NCBI RefSeq assembly: GCF_029227915.1 | Contig: NC_079882.1 | Location: 8,308,001-8,372,000 of the forward strand | Direction: 5' to 3' | Origin: Hydractinia symbiolongicarpus | Lineage: Eukaryota > Cnidaria > Hydrozoa > Anthoathecata > Hydractiniidae | DNA length: 64,000 bases | Shown here: positions 22,987-34,970 of the stretch, piece by piece | Layout: the number at the start of each line of letters is the position of its first letter | Numbering within the stretch: position 1 is the stretch's first letter | Notes under the pieces: generated by a model | What the model saw: only the letters and a program-made list of their open reading frames with translations | Database searches by the model: none | Told to the model about the DNA's origin: nothing | Program-made: the position numbers and the translations under genes

Positions 22987-25594
22987 TGTGTCTAAATCAA
23001 TGTGTGTCTTAGCAACAAACTTTATGTGCCTCCGAATTAAATCTAAAAAAGTTAAATACACTCTTTATTATAAGAAACAGTGAAGTTGTACGTAGCTTAT
23101 TGTAATAGTGATAAGTGTGCGTGGTAAGGAAAATGTGTAATTCTTGTTTCAGTGTTAAATGGATTCTATTTCTTGTGAATGTCTTTGTGGTTCTTGTGTA
23201 TAATATTCTAGCTGTGGGAAAAATCTTTTAACATAACCGGCTGTTTGATCGTATTTTGGGTACATAGGGGAAAAAAGAAGGAAGATGTTTGGGTTAGATT
23301 AAAAATGTGAATCACACGCAAAAAGAAAGAATTATAAATATGACAGCTGAAACTTATTCGAGTACCATTCTTTCACCTAAACGCGAGCTTCGAATTCTTG
23401 TTTTTAAAACTTTTACGTCATTTTTGTCGTTTAGTCCCAGATCATCGGTACAAAAGGCGTTTCGTAAAAAAAAGGCAATTCTTTGAGGTAAAACAGCAGC
23501 TGGGTTACGAAAAAAACACAATATTTAGGAATAAAGTCATATTTTTTCTTGATTTTATGGTTAAGTTGGATCAAATATCAAAAAATAATTTTTGGGTTAA
23601 TTTTTCTTTTAAAGCCATCAGTGATCAACCGGGTTGAAGGTTTAAGTACAGGTACATGGTGTGTCACAAATCCAGTGGAATGCTTACAGCAATAAAGCCT
23701 TCCCAACGTTAAGCGTCATGCTGAGCGCTTAAGTGCAAGTAAACAGTGCTACACAGCCAGGTGAAACATTTTCGTGTATGCGGTATGTGGATAATCCAGT
23801 GTAGCGTTCGCAACAAGTTGCCATGAAAATTCAAATATTATTTAATCCTGAGTGACATCAGGATAAGGGCTTAATAGAGGTAATCCCACACCCGTGTGTC
23901 GTGCTCGCATCAATACAACCTATTCGGCGTAATACCCTTTTCTAAAAATAATTATCAGTTTAAATAAAAAACAAAGGTACAGCCAGTCGCTACCCCATCC
24001 AACTAAAACAATCACTCAAGCAGAATTAGTTGCCAGATTAAATTAAAAAACAGACTACAGCCCTTGTTTACATAATTTATTAGGAGGAAAAAATGAACCA
24101 TAAGTATCAAAGATTATTTGAGACTTTAGTATCATCGAGTCAATAAACTTTTGCCAAAGAATATATTAAAGTAAAGATGTAGCTGCCCAACTACATTTAG
24201 ATTATAAAAAATGATTATAAAAAATGTTGTTGCAGCAGACTCACTTCTTAGCCAGAGGTCGCCTATAGGTTGATAGTCACAACACACAACAAGATAAACG
24301 CTCTTATACCAAACTGAATAACAAATCTAAAAGTATATCAACAGTAAGCTAGTAACTAGTTAGATCTATGTCTATAGCCAAAATCTTGAAATTGGCTTGT
24401 TTCACCTTATTCGCTCCGAAAGGGGTGGAAAGGTTTCCCACTCTACCATGGCAAAATAAATAAGGAAAAGTAATTAAATCAGTATTTTAACTACTCCTGA
24501 ACTTTTCAAAATAACTAATTTTCTGGAAAAAAAGGTGTGTTTTGTATCGAAAATTTACATTCTACAGACATGTTTATTTATATCCTGTTACAACAATATA
24601 ATGCAGTATCAAGGCAGTTCTCAGAGAAATTAAATTGTATTCTCCTATACTTCGAGAATGTTGAGAGATTTAGAGCTGTAACAAATTGTATTGAAAAAGG
24701 AGGAAAATTTTGCGGAAATTATTTTTATGATTAAAAAGCTTAAATAGAAAAAACTTGTGAGATTTTACGTATTAAACATTTTTTTTTATTTCGTTCGACG
24801 TTTGTAATGTATTATTTTCAAAAAAAAATAATACATGGGCCGTCTGTTCCTGATTCGAGAATACCTGACAGTGAAAATATTTAAAAGATTTGACTGCGAA
24901 AGTCAATTCTTGAATTTTCGATGTGATTGAAAGTTTCTTCCCCAAGATCCTCTTCCTCAGGCCTCTTTAGAATTTTTGTTAAATCAGACAATCAAAACCA
25001 AATTTATTTGAGTTTTTTTTGAGAAAAATTAAAAAACTGTATTAACATTTATTTCTTTGTTCTCTTAAAGGGTCAAAGTCAGTAAATTAACCTGTGTCTA
25101 TAAAGCGCAGTAAGGGCACTGGTAAGCATTTTATCGTGTTCAAAATGCTGGAGAGAAAGGAGCTTAGAGAGGAAGTTAAAAGCTTAAGTTAAGTTAAAAA
25201 TTCTTTTGATCAGTTTTTAGTAATTAGCAAATGTAGCATAAAATATTATTATTTTGTTAAATAAAACATTCGGCATCTATTTTTTTTGCTCGGGAGGTAA
25301 TCTTCAAGATTTATAGATGGCAAACAAACGTGGTTATATAGCTACTTATGTTAATATGTAAGAACATATAAAAAACAAATTTTGCAGAAAAAAAGGCTAG
25401 CAATATAACTGATATCCCAACAGAGACAAAAAGCTAAACTTCAGTTACAGAGTATCATAATGTTGAATGTACTTGTAATCTGTATTGACATCTCAGATAT
25501 CTCACTTTACACCCATTTGCTGACCTGAAAATCTGTAAGAATTACTATGCAATGCGTGATTTTTGGTCAAGTAATTTACGTTTTATTTATAACT

Positions 25595-26265
25595 TACCAT
25601 GTCAACATCTTCTGTCATGTGATACAAGCCGAAGGAATATGGACTAATCATAAACAGGATGCAGCATAACGTCGGAATATTTATCCAAGTATGGCTTTGA
25701 ATCGCTAAATGCGAAATAATAAATTGTAATATTCTACAACTTGTCATCTATCAAGAAATCGTTTTAAACAAAAAATTGTTATAGATACTGGACTCTTTAT
25801 ATTTTGTATAAAATACTTATGATGCATTTAATAAACGTGTAATTTTACATCAAGTAAATTGGAAAAATTAAACAAGACCCTATTTTTAAAAATATTAGGT
25901 GCTCTGTTAATATTGCCCCTTACGTAGATAACCATTCCTGGTATAGACTAAAATAATTTTTTTTAAATTATGTGGCTACCTTCAAACGTATATCACAGTT
26001 TCTTGAAAAAATAAAAATTTACTTACTAGTTTTCGATGTTATCTAAGGATTGCTTATACCAAGAGTGATGGCTTAAAATTGGGAAAATTATACCTTAAAG
26101 GGAATAAAAATTGAAATTTTAGCATGTTTTTAAAACCTTAAAAAAAAGCACATCGTGCACATCATGATTTCTTTTCCAAACTTGCTTGGTTTGTGCAAAA
26201 TGCTATTGAGTAAACTAGCCATATAAATGGAACCCACCAAATTCTCGCATTCGTCTAGTTTATCA
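25595..26265 (-). pseudogene. Decayed inverted copy of the clustered membrane-protein gene
   Basis: Read on the minus strand, about 26265-26155 matches exon 1 of the gene at 36648 (for example TGGGTTCCATTTATATGGCT), the intervening DNA matches its intron 1, and about 25704-25595 matches exon 2 (AGCGATTCAAAGCCATAC, ending GACATGGTAAG). Exon 2 has a deletion after the KPY codons that breaks the frame, and an in-frame stop follows. No exon 3 was recognised further on. It is the only copy in reverse orientation, so an inversion or inverted duplication has occurred. Confidence 0.75.
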
Positions 26266-26269
26266 CACA

Positions 26270-27432
26270 TCATCTCTTTTGTGGACGCTAATTACTGAGA
26301 GTGATCTTTTATAACTTGACAATCAGTCTATAAGTGTTTATCCACGGAAATACCCGTTTTCAGATTGTAAAATATTTTCCCTGATGCAGGGGTATTTTAT
26401 AATAAACTACACAAATATGTGGTTAAAATAAATAGCCAGCAACCTCTATCCATGGCGTACGATGATGACTCTCATACAATTCAACTATTTTGTATCTACG
26501 CATTTTCTTAAGTGTTGTAAATCATTGCGACCCGCCGTAGAAAGCGCACATTTAAGCGCTAGGGCCAAAGGGGCTTTTTTTCCATGTGCATGCGAGTTTG
26601 TTACAATGCACGCGCAAGCAAAATTGCACCGGGCATATTTTTCAATGCAGCAAAATTGACGAAAAATAATGTTGTACTAAATCAAATAATTCGATTTCAT
26701 GCACCAAGCAGCACAAATGTTATAATGTTGCACCTTGAGGTCATACATTGATAGCAGCAATTCATTTTTTTGAAGTATAATTATGTATATATTGTAATAT
26801 GTATATAAAACCTGTATAAATATTACTTTATAATAATAATAATAATAATAATAATACTAATAATAGGTTGCAGCACTTTTTCTTAATTAACCAATTAATC
26901 AATTCCATGCCCGAACGTTGCCAAACTAGCAACCTTGTACTCATGGTTCATGAGAGTCTCCAATAGATTCATTATTATCTTCTTCTAATTAAAAACTCCC
27001 GGTAATTTTAGAATTTTCATTGACAACATTTACAAAGAGCTCTGACCGTTCGTGTAGCGACCAAAGTGAGAAGAGCAGGAGAGGAATGGGCTCTACTTTG
27101 TTAAACGATACAAGGTTGGGAAACATAGTATTAGATCGCCGGATATTTTATGAAATACTTATCTGACATTGCGATATGTTATTATTATAACTGCTATTTA
27201 TTGTTACTGAGGTGCGTGATATTTTTAGCATTCATCGTTACAGAAATTTCAGACAAGAGTATGACGGGAATTTCCTAATTTTCTGGGAAATTCATAACTT
27301 CAATAATAATGGTAGATAAATTTTAATCAAAAGATATTCTAATATAGTCTTGCCACAGCCTCACAAGAGAAAAGATTCAATAAAAGATTTAATAAAATCC
27401 TTTGTGGAATATTAAAATCATATAAAAAAAAT
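26270..27432. other. Intergenic spacer and 5' flank of the first cluster gene
   Basis: Holds an (AAT)n microsatellite at about 26831-26865. From about 27210 the sequence is homologous to about 46300-46500 upstream of the third cluster gene (GGTGCGTGA, then ATTCATCGTTACAGAAATTT), so the duplicated unit includes the 5' flank. Confidence 0.6.
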
Positions 27433-29848
27433 ATGAAACCTTGGCAGGGATTCCGTTTATTTTCGGTACCAATTTTATGGTTTGTATTTTCAGTTGTTTT
27501 ATGCGTAAGACTTTCAAATCAAGAAGATTATAATAATAACTGGAGATTTATTCTCTTGGCTGTTTTTTGGTTTTTGGTTACATTCGCAATACAGATATAT
27601 ATCGCCTTCAAGTCTGCGGAAAAATAGTAAGTTGTTATTGTTTTTGTTGTTGTTGTTGTCGTTGTTGTTGTTGTCTCTCTAATTTGCTGAACTACTTATT
27701 TTTATCAGTGTGACAGTTTATTAAAATTTCTTAGCAATTCGAAGCCGTACAAATGGACATGGATAAATGTCCCAGCTTTATCCTTCATCATCTGTATGAT
27801 TGGTCCGTACTGTTTTGCTTTGCATAAAATGACAACTGCTGACATCAAAAAGGTAAACATATTTTTTAGACTTAACGGTACTTAGAAGATGTAGAAACAG
27901 ATAAGTCCATATAATAATGCTGAAACTTGAAGATAATATTCTAAGATATATAGCTAGCAACGAAGGTCTAAGCAGTCTAACTCTAAAAAATGTTCATAGT
28001 CACGCGATCTGAGTGTCGGACTTAAAAATGGTGTAACAAACGACGAGGCAAACGAAGATGGTAAAATCGATACTACAAAGCTTTACTTAGTTGGCATTTA
28101 CGAAAAAACAGAGATGTATCATATTAAGAGTAGTATACCTTCGCATGTGGAATATAATTATAAATAAACTTTGAGAACTAAATTGCTAGCTCCAAAGTTT
28201 AGACATATGTTTTTAGGTACCTAGCTAGCTATGCACATGTTGACATGGGTAGACATATTCAATTCTTTTGAAACCGATTCAATTAAAACCTGCTACTAGT
28301 TTTCAAATTGAACTGATTTGATTAAAAAAAACTTGTGACCTTCAAAGTCACAATATATTGTACATCGTGGTTACATCTTTACAATATCTTGTACAAGAAT
28401 ATACAATTTTATACAATTAATTGTTTACAATATATTGTGGTGGTGGAAATTGCCTTTAAGTTACTTTGAGAAGTTACCTGTTGATACAGAAAGTTATGCA
28501 GAATATAAACTTAATAATAAAAGGTTTGTGGACACGTTAGTTTACATGTAAACAATGCTAGACTGCGGCATGGTAACCCACTTATACCTACCATTTTGTT
28601 TCTTCTAACGGGGGATTCCCATGAAGTTCCTGCGTAGCTGTTGTTGTTCTTTCTTTTCACTATTAGAAACTTGTTTGTAAGAACATTTAGGTTGATATTT
28701 AGCTAAAAATTAAGAAAGTTAACATGAAGGTTAAATTTCATTTTTTGCCTCTCCTTATGAAAATATGGCGTCTTATAGGAAATTATTTAATACTAGTCGT
28801 TAGCCCCTGGAAAAATCCACGGGATCATCCATATTTTTTTCATACATTGCGTGCCCCTCGCTACTTGCGGTACCATTTTGCGTGACGGACAGACGTATAC
28901 GGGTATTTTAATATAGATTTAAGAAGAAATATCTTATTATTCTACTAAATCGGAAGCTTTAATTTAGAGAATTAAGCAGTTTTCTACATCGGTTCTCGGT
29001 GACACACATGAAGTCTTCCTTGAGTTTCCCGAACTTTCTCTACACTTACACGAAACTATAGAAAACGACACGCGATTTATATAGTTGATTTAGATCATTC
29101 AGCGTTTTATTTAGCATATTGATGTTATTCACGATTATTTTTTTATTTTGTTTTAAACTAAATTCTTGTAAATGTAGTTAAAGTAGAAAATAAACTATGT
29201 ATCTATCATTTCACTTTTAATTAACACGGGTTTCAAATCAACTGGGAGTTAATTAAGTGGGCGTTAATTAAGTGGGCGTTAATTTCTTACACGTTGCATA
29301 TTTAGAATGAATATGTTCCTGATTTGGATTTCGCTATTCTACAAACCTTAACGCCATTACTGGTGATGACCAATCTAATTTATCCTCTACCAATACGTAA
29401 AAAAAACAAGGCTGCTGGTACAGCCAGTGTTATGATTGGTTTGTTGAATGCGTTTGATATCTCAAACGTAATTACAGATTACAAATATATTCAACACTAC
29501 AATACTGCGTCTAAAGATTGGTTTTTTGTCTCTGTTGTAATATCAGTCATATTACTCGCTTTTCCAATTGGTTTGGATAACGAAGGCAATGATGACTTCG
29601 AAAATGGAAGAATTGTAAAATCTGCAGTTTCTTTAATCTTTACGGATGTTTCATTTTTTGTTTTGAGATGCATCGTGATGCACAAAGAAAAGTCGTTAAT
29701 AATGGGTTTAATTTTTTCATACAAAAATGTAATTTTTACGTTTATAAGTATTTATTTCATACTTAAAAATTGCTGTTGCTCAGATGATTCTAAGAATGTT
29801 ATGGACGACCATTGTCTAAATGAGTGGTCAGAAAGTGATTCTAACTGA
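27433..29848 (+). CDS. Multi-pass membrane protein, TMEM121/CECR6-like, paralogue A
   Basis: Three exons: 27433-27626, 27735-27852 and 29306-29848 with GT-AG introns, giving about 284 residues. Exon 1 encodes two membrane segments; exon 2 encodes one (KPYKWTWINVP, then a hydrophobic run to KMTTADIKK). Exon 3 encodes three or four more, with TNLIYPLPIRKKNKAAGTAS, FDISNVITDYKYIQHY and, near the end, FTDVSFFVLR and SYKN. The order of an internal acidic Asp segment, a DVSF-x-LR strand and a KN-bearing last helix recalls TMEM121/CECR6 proteins, whose role is poorly understood. I infer that family only tentatively. It is the first of three intact tandem paralogues. Flanks and introns are alignable with the copy at 46519, indicating recent duplication. 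Intron 2 holds a tiny Helitron. Confidence 0.75.
28793..28917 (-). mobile_element. Miniature Helitron-like element in intron 2 of paralogue A
   Basis: On the minus strand it begins TCTATATTAAAATACCCGTA after an A. It ends with a CGTGGA/TCCAGG-type hairpin (one mismatch) and CTAG before a T. It is 125 bp, has no ORF, and is closely related to the element at 6776-6908. Confidence 0.7.
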
Positions 29849-30159
29849 TGTGCGAGAATATGAAGAAAATTGTCATTCCTCTACTATTATATGAGATATA
29901 TTTTACATCATGAACCGGAAAGGAGCTTTGCATCAAGTCGTTTCATACAGTATGGTCAAAATCGATACAAAAGCCAAATTTCAATTGTTGGTGTGCATTT
30001 AGTATTTAAACCAAACGAAGTAGTGTGATGGGTTTGTTCACCCTCTCGTCGCGGCGTAAATATTTTGTTACCTCTTTAATAATAGTCGTATCCCGTCTAT
30101 ATGTTTGTGCGCAAAAAAAGTGATGTCATGGAAACACGAAACACGGTATATATATAAAG

Positions 30160-30275
30160 GACGGGCGAATCTGTGGATTTATCCACGGGCCACTGACTAG
30201 TCTATATTAAAATACTTGTCACGCAAAATGGTACAGTAAGTAGCGAGACGCACGTAAGGCGGTGTAAGAAGGAAA
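30160..30275 (+). mobile_element. Head-to-tail Helitron-like ends
   Basis: A 3' end (hairpin GTGGATTTATCCAC, then CTAG at 30197-30200) is followed directly by a new 5' end, TCTATATTAAAATACTTG, starting at 30201. The junction has no spacer. Neither the 5' end of the first copy nor the 3' end of the second was found. Confidence 0.6.
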
Positions 30276-31604
30276 TTTATGTTAGAGCTTGGCTTTATTC
30301 TCAACTTGTATTTTCTTTCTCCCCTTACACACACCATGTTCTAATTATTTCTATCAAGAGTTTAGTCTGAATTTAATTTTCTCCTTTATTACATATGCAA
30401 GAACATGTAAGTGATGCAGCTGAAAACGCAGCTAATTATTTTTTTTTCATTACTATCTAGATCGGTATTTATTTATTTATTTTTACTTACTTACTTACTT
30501 CTTTTGTTTTTGTTTTATATGTGTAAATTTCAAACCGACCGCGGTTTCTTGATAATTTTCAAATTACCACGTGGTAGCTTCTCGTTTCTACTTTGAATTT
30601 ATTTTAGAGAAAATTTCTTGCATTAACTCCGGAAAGCTAAAAAAATCAAGTTAAAGCTCTAATGAGCGTTTTTGTTAATATGAAATATGCAATGCAATGT
30701 ATTTAACGATTTTTTTAAATTTGCCAAGAATTTTTTTGAAGACTTCTTTGTTGTATCTGTATTCTTCGATTAAATGAGATATATTTTCTGTTTTTCAGGA
30801 TTACTTGTGTATTTTATTTATAACCATTTGCGTAACGTAATAACAATAAAGAATGTGAGACTACAGTTTCCCGGATTACACGTTTTGTTAAAGATCATTC
30901 TAACCATGTAATATTGTTTCGGCATTATTGAATTGATGTGTGTATAAGTTGTCAACTCAATTCAGCATGGGGAGGTGCTGCTTTGGCGGCATTATTGTTA
31001 CGGTTAAAGCCTTCTTAATTTCGACTGGTACTAATAGCTAAGTCTCGTTTTTAAGCAGAGATCAGTTAGTACAAAATGAAAAAAACTTGTTACATCAGGT
31101 TGTTTGTATGCTGATGACTTAGTAAATTCCACGACCTGTGAATGATTTCAAAAACCACATTATTTTCCAGGTATTTTCAAACCGTGTGACTATCCCATCC
31201 TACACCACCCATCCACATACCGCCCCATTCCAAACTTCTGAGACAAAACAAAACAGACACATTTAATTGCCCTTAGTTATGAAGTCAAAACAACCTGTAA
31301 CGTAACACAGAATTGAATGATTGCCTTAGTTTGGTCCCAATTGGTAGGTAGTGTTTCCTCTGATGGAATGAAACAATTGACGTCATACCTCTTTCCAAGT
31401 TTTTTGGCATGAAATTAGTAAGCTTGATGGAATGGCTTCCTTAATTAAATTAAGTTAGTGACGCCAAACTATAATTTATTATCGTCAAGAATGAGTCGAT
31501 TTATCGGTAGGAAAGGAGATATAGAATCATCTTCTTTGTTAAAGTCACATACATTATCGCGCTGATCAACGCATTACTATATAAGCCTGGACGTAAATTT
31601 CTAC

Positions 31605-31847
31605 TTGATCGCAGAAAAAAATTTTGTCGTAAAAAGTACATTTTCCCCCGAAATTTCCCGCTTTTGTTTATTTCTTGTGTTATTAACTGATAGCTATTTT
31701 CAACCAGTTAATACGGGAAATCCGTATGATCGATTCAAGTATCATATGGTGCACAACTGCGTTTTTAATATAAACATTCATCAGCACATTGAGCAACAAG
31801 CAAAAAGACGTCGAATTTGTGTGATAGACTCTTCTGACGAAGAATAA
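31605..31847 (+). CDS. Possible small ORF or exon, unrecognised
   Basis: An open frame of 80 codons ends in a polar, acidic tail (AKRRRICVIDSSDEE). A TATATAAG lies about 30 bp upstream, and an AATAAA overlaps the stop codon (31843-31848). There is no ATG near the start; the first in-frame ATG is at about 31746 and leaves 33 residues. It could be a terminal exon or a chance frame. The lysine/arginine patch followed by SSDEE looks protein-like, but I do not recognise the family. Confidence 0.25.
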   Translation: MIAEKNFVVKSTFSPEISRFCLFLVLLTDSYFQPVNTGNPYDRFKYHMVHNCVFNINIHQHIEQQAKRRRICVIDSSDEE

Positions 31848-33000
31848 ACTTTGGTTCAAAAAACGTTTCAAAAAAGTTCTATATATAGTTATTCAAATGT
31901 TTTGTTTTCTCTTTGTACATGTATTTGAAAAATTGAACCAATGAAATTCTAATCGAACGTTTTCTTTTTTTAACAAAACCTGGTTTTTACAACATGTCAC
32001 AAGTGAATCTTTAGAAAATAACCCTAGTTTCTACAAACATTCGGTCAGCGTATCGACCTCGCAAGCTCGGTCTATACTTTTGACCTCGGGTAATACTTCT
32101 CGGTATAGATAGACAAACCAGTTTATATTGTATTAATATTAATCAAGAAAATTTATCGAAGAATGTGCTTATGACGAATGGTTAGAGAGATATTGAGATT
32201 TAAAAATTCTTTTCTTTCCTAGTAACTTGCGCAAACGAAATAACTGACGTTATATATATATATATATATGTATATGATATGGTCAACACGTAATTAACGC
32301 TATAATGAACGAAATTGTTTTGCAAATTAAATGAAAAAGCATTGCATGTGTCTCTACTCTAAAATCTCTTAAGGTTCAGACGTTGTTTTTATATAATATA
32401 TATTTTTTAACTTTGAATTGTTTATACTTGTCAGATATTGCGAAACTGGTATTATTGTCATTATTATATACCCGTAAGCAAAAACAGCCATTGAATAAAT
32501 AATCGTATTCCACCCGTATTATTCAATGCTTGTGACGTAACAATAGTTTTGACAAAACATTCGTAAACGCATGTTTTGATTTTATCCTTTCCGCCTCATT
32601 AATTTTTATCGTAATTAACTGTGATTGGTTGTTTCTTAGTGGTCCGTTTTCTGATTGGTCAATTTCCAAACACGTGAATTCCACCCGTTCAATAATTGCA
32701 CATTTAATTTCTAACTTGCACATTTAGTACCATGTAAACTTATTTAGATTGTAACTTATATTGTGTTTATAAACTATTGAATTTTGAATTAAAAATTTGT
32801 GTTGTGTTTCAACATTCAAAAAAAAGAAATGAACTTTTTGTCTCTTTATACCGTGTCGATTTCAACAACATTTCGAAAACATGTCGATTTCACAAAAAAA
32901 TGTTTCGATCTACACTATAAAATGAAACGAAAAGAAAACAAACACAAAACAAAATAAGTAATATTAATTATAACAATCTCTTTTGGGTATATAATAAAAC

Positions 33001-33136
33001 ATATATACAATAGGTAAACATAGGTTATTGGATTTATTAACCCTCGGTGATATTATATTCAACTCCGCTGCGCGTCGTTGAATATAAATCACCTCGGGTT
33101 AATAAATCTCAATAACCTATGTTTACCTATTGTATA
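33001..33136. mobile_element. Foldback element with 14-nt GC-rich loop
   Basis: The arm ATATACAATAGGTAAACATA, then GGTTATT...TTAACCC, is mirrored by the right part ending TATGTTTACCTATTGTATAT. The arms are about 55-60 bp with minor mismatches, and the loop is near TCCGCTGCGCGTCG. It is likely a foldback MITE lying about 55 bp from a second, unrelated hairpin element. Confidence 0.75.
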
Positions 33137-33192
33137 TCTACTTATTATCAGCACGAAATGTATTTCACGTGATTTGGTAAGAGTAGCACGAG

Positions 33193-33364
33193 AATGCGTG
33201 TACCCTTAGGGCCATTTGATTTTCAATTAAATTGAAAATCAAAAATCAAAATTTGTGAATAATTTTGATTTTCAATTCGATTTGAAAATCAAAATTATTC
33301 ACAAATTTTGATTTTTGATTTTCAATTTAATTGAAAATCAAATGGCCCTAAGGGTACACGCATT
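33193..33364. mobile_element. 172-bp near-perfect palindrome with 6-bp target duplication
   Basis: The element runs from AATGCGTGTACCCTTAGGGC to GCCCTAAGGGTACACGCATT. The two arms (about 83 bp each) are inverse over their full length around a TTCGA-type centre. It is flanked on both sides by CACGAG (33187-33192 and 33365-33370), a clean 6-bp target-site duplication. It has no ORF. It is a young MITE that would form a long perfect hairpin as RNA. Confidence 0.9.
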
Positions 33365-34842
33365 CACGAGAATAAAATAAACACTCTAATTGCCACGTGG
33401 TCTTTGCGAAATAACATTAACGTCTTACGATATTCTTATTATTTTTTACTTTAAAGCTTAAAAAGATAAATTTATGTTCATAGGAGAAATAAAAGGAGTG
33501 GTCATGTATATGTCATAAGCACAAAGCCACGTTGTCATATACTCAAATTTTTTCTTAATACTTGTTTCCGTTTGTTTTGCAATATCTTTGTTTACCAATT
33601 TGATGTAAAAGTGCTTGCCATGAGCGCAGGAAACCATCAGATAAAAAGTTCAAAACACCTAACAAAACACCACATAATATTAACAATTATTCGTTCTTGT
33701 CAACTTTCTTTGTTAAATACACGTTGTTGTTCTGTAAGCATATTAAATTTTCAGATGAGGCTCAGTTATGCTTAACCTATCACAAAAAAAAGGCTGAAGT
33801 TATACTTACTGTATGCTTATTACGATGAAACCTAGTATTCCCGAAAATGTGAAAAGGTTAGCATAAACCTGTTATTACTTCTATGGCCTCCTTAAAAACC
33901 CTAATTTCACCGTAGGATAACGGTGACTAATTTTTCGTTATCGCCATTTCGTTGATAGGCTTGTGAATATACTTTGCAATGCTTATTTTTCACAAAAAAG
34001 AGGCCGAATGGGTATGCTTATAAACGTTATGCTTATAAAAAAACATTTGAGCATATAAAATGAATTGCTGGAAAAAATAGTCGGTAAAATGTGACGAAGG
34101 CTTTACCGACCAAAATTTTATACCAGATTTTTTTTGAATATTTAATTCAACAAGTATTTGAATAATTATTCGGTAAAAAAGACTAAATGGTTTGTGTCGA
34201 TTATGTTTCGAGACTTCAGGAGAGAATAATAACAGGAGAATGAGCACAAACGTATTAAAACTCAAGTAATACGTGTCTCTCTTTTGTTGCTATGTTGTGT
34301 GGCAGCTTGTCAGCAATCGACATTACGCAATATTTTTCTTAGTTAGACAAAAGATTTCTAAGAATATTAACGGGGATTTCCCTTTTTTTGACAGAAAATC
34401 TGTTATATGTATAAATATATTGGTAAGTAAATGATTCTAATGTAATGTAACTCTTGACAATAAAACGGTAAACATTTTTGTAAGGATTAAAGATACATAG
34501 ATGATGGTTATGAGCAGATAAGCCGATAAAAAATAATAAAACTCGCAGTATAAAGCGCTTCTGAGCCTTCGTTTCAAATTGCGTAACACATACGTAAACT
34601 GCGCACATAAAAAAGTCCACAAAATATGAATAATAATACTTGTGAAAAAAGGAAAAGTTACCATAAGAATCATAAAAATTACCTACAATATAGTGGGGGA
34701 TGGTTGTTTTCTTTTTTTAAAAAGAAAAATATGCTCATCTTACATGGGTATTATCTTGTCTGGAGGGACAAGACTGCTGTCGTTGGTCGGGTTAGGCAAG
34801 TGGTCGTTTAAAAGCAGATTTAAGTGTATATAGAATGAATAG

Positions 34843-34970
34843 AATGAAGATGATCCTGATTGAACTTTTTGTACATTCTAAACTGTGATGCCTGTACTGG
34901 TGATAACAGACCTCTCTTTTATAGTTGGGAAATGCTGTAGTTCAAGTGAATCTAAAGTGGTTATAAGCAA
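34843..34970 (+). pseudogene. Internally deleted exon 3 fragment of the membrane-protein family
   Basis: It starts with AATGAAGATGATCCTGATTG, as exon 3 of paralogue C does, and continues through VMPVLVIT-coding sequence. It then jumps to the cysteine/serine-rich tail (TGCTGTAGTTCAAGTGAATC). About 400 bp of the membrane-spanning middle are missing and an early TGA is present. Exons 1 and 2 were not found beside it. Confidence 0.7.

Larger units (their letters stand above)
20239..25589. other. Intergenic, repeat-rich
   Basis: No gene recognised. It contains the hairpin at 20816, the MITE at 22549-22986 and a dispersed repeat at about 23930-24050 (GTAATACCCTTTTC, then AACTAAAACAATC) that recurs at about 60010-60110. 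At 23560-23610 a fragment resembles sequence just upstream of exon 2 in the broken membrane-protein gene at 63.5 kb. Confidence 0.5.

Noticed and set aside
33990-34265. Minus-strand 91-codon hydrophobic frame
   Set aside because: Composition is explained by AT-richness; no motif and no neighbouring exon.
34339-34673. Overlapping minus-strand hydrophobic frames resembling receptor helices
   Set aside because: Both frames of the same T/A-rich DNA look hydrophobic, no receptor motif is present, and no splice structure is seen.
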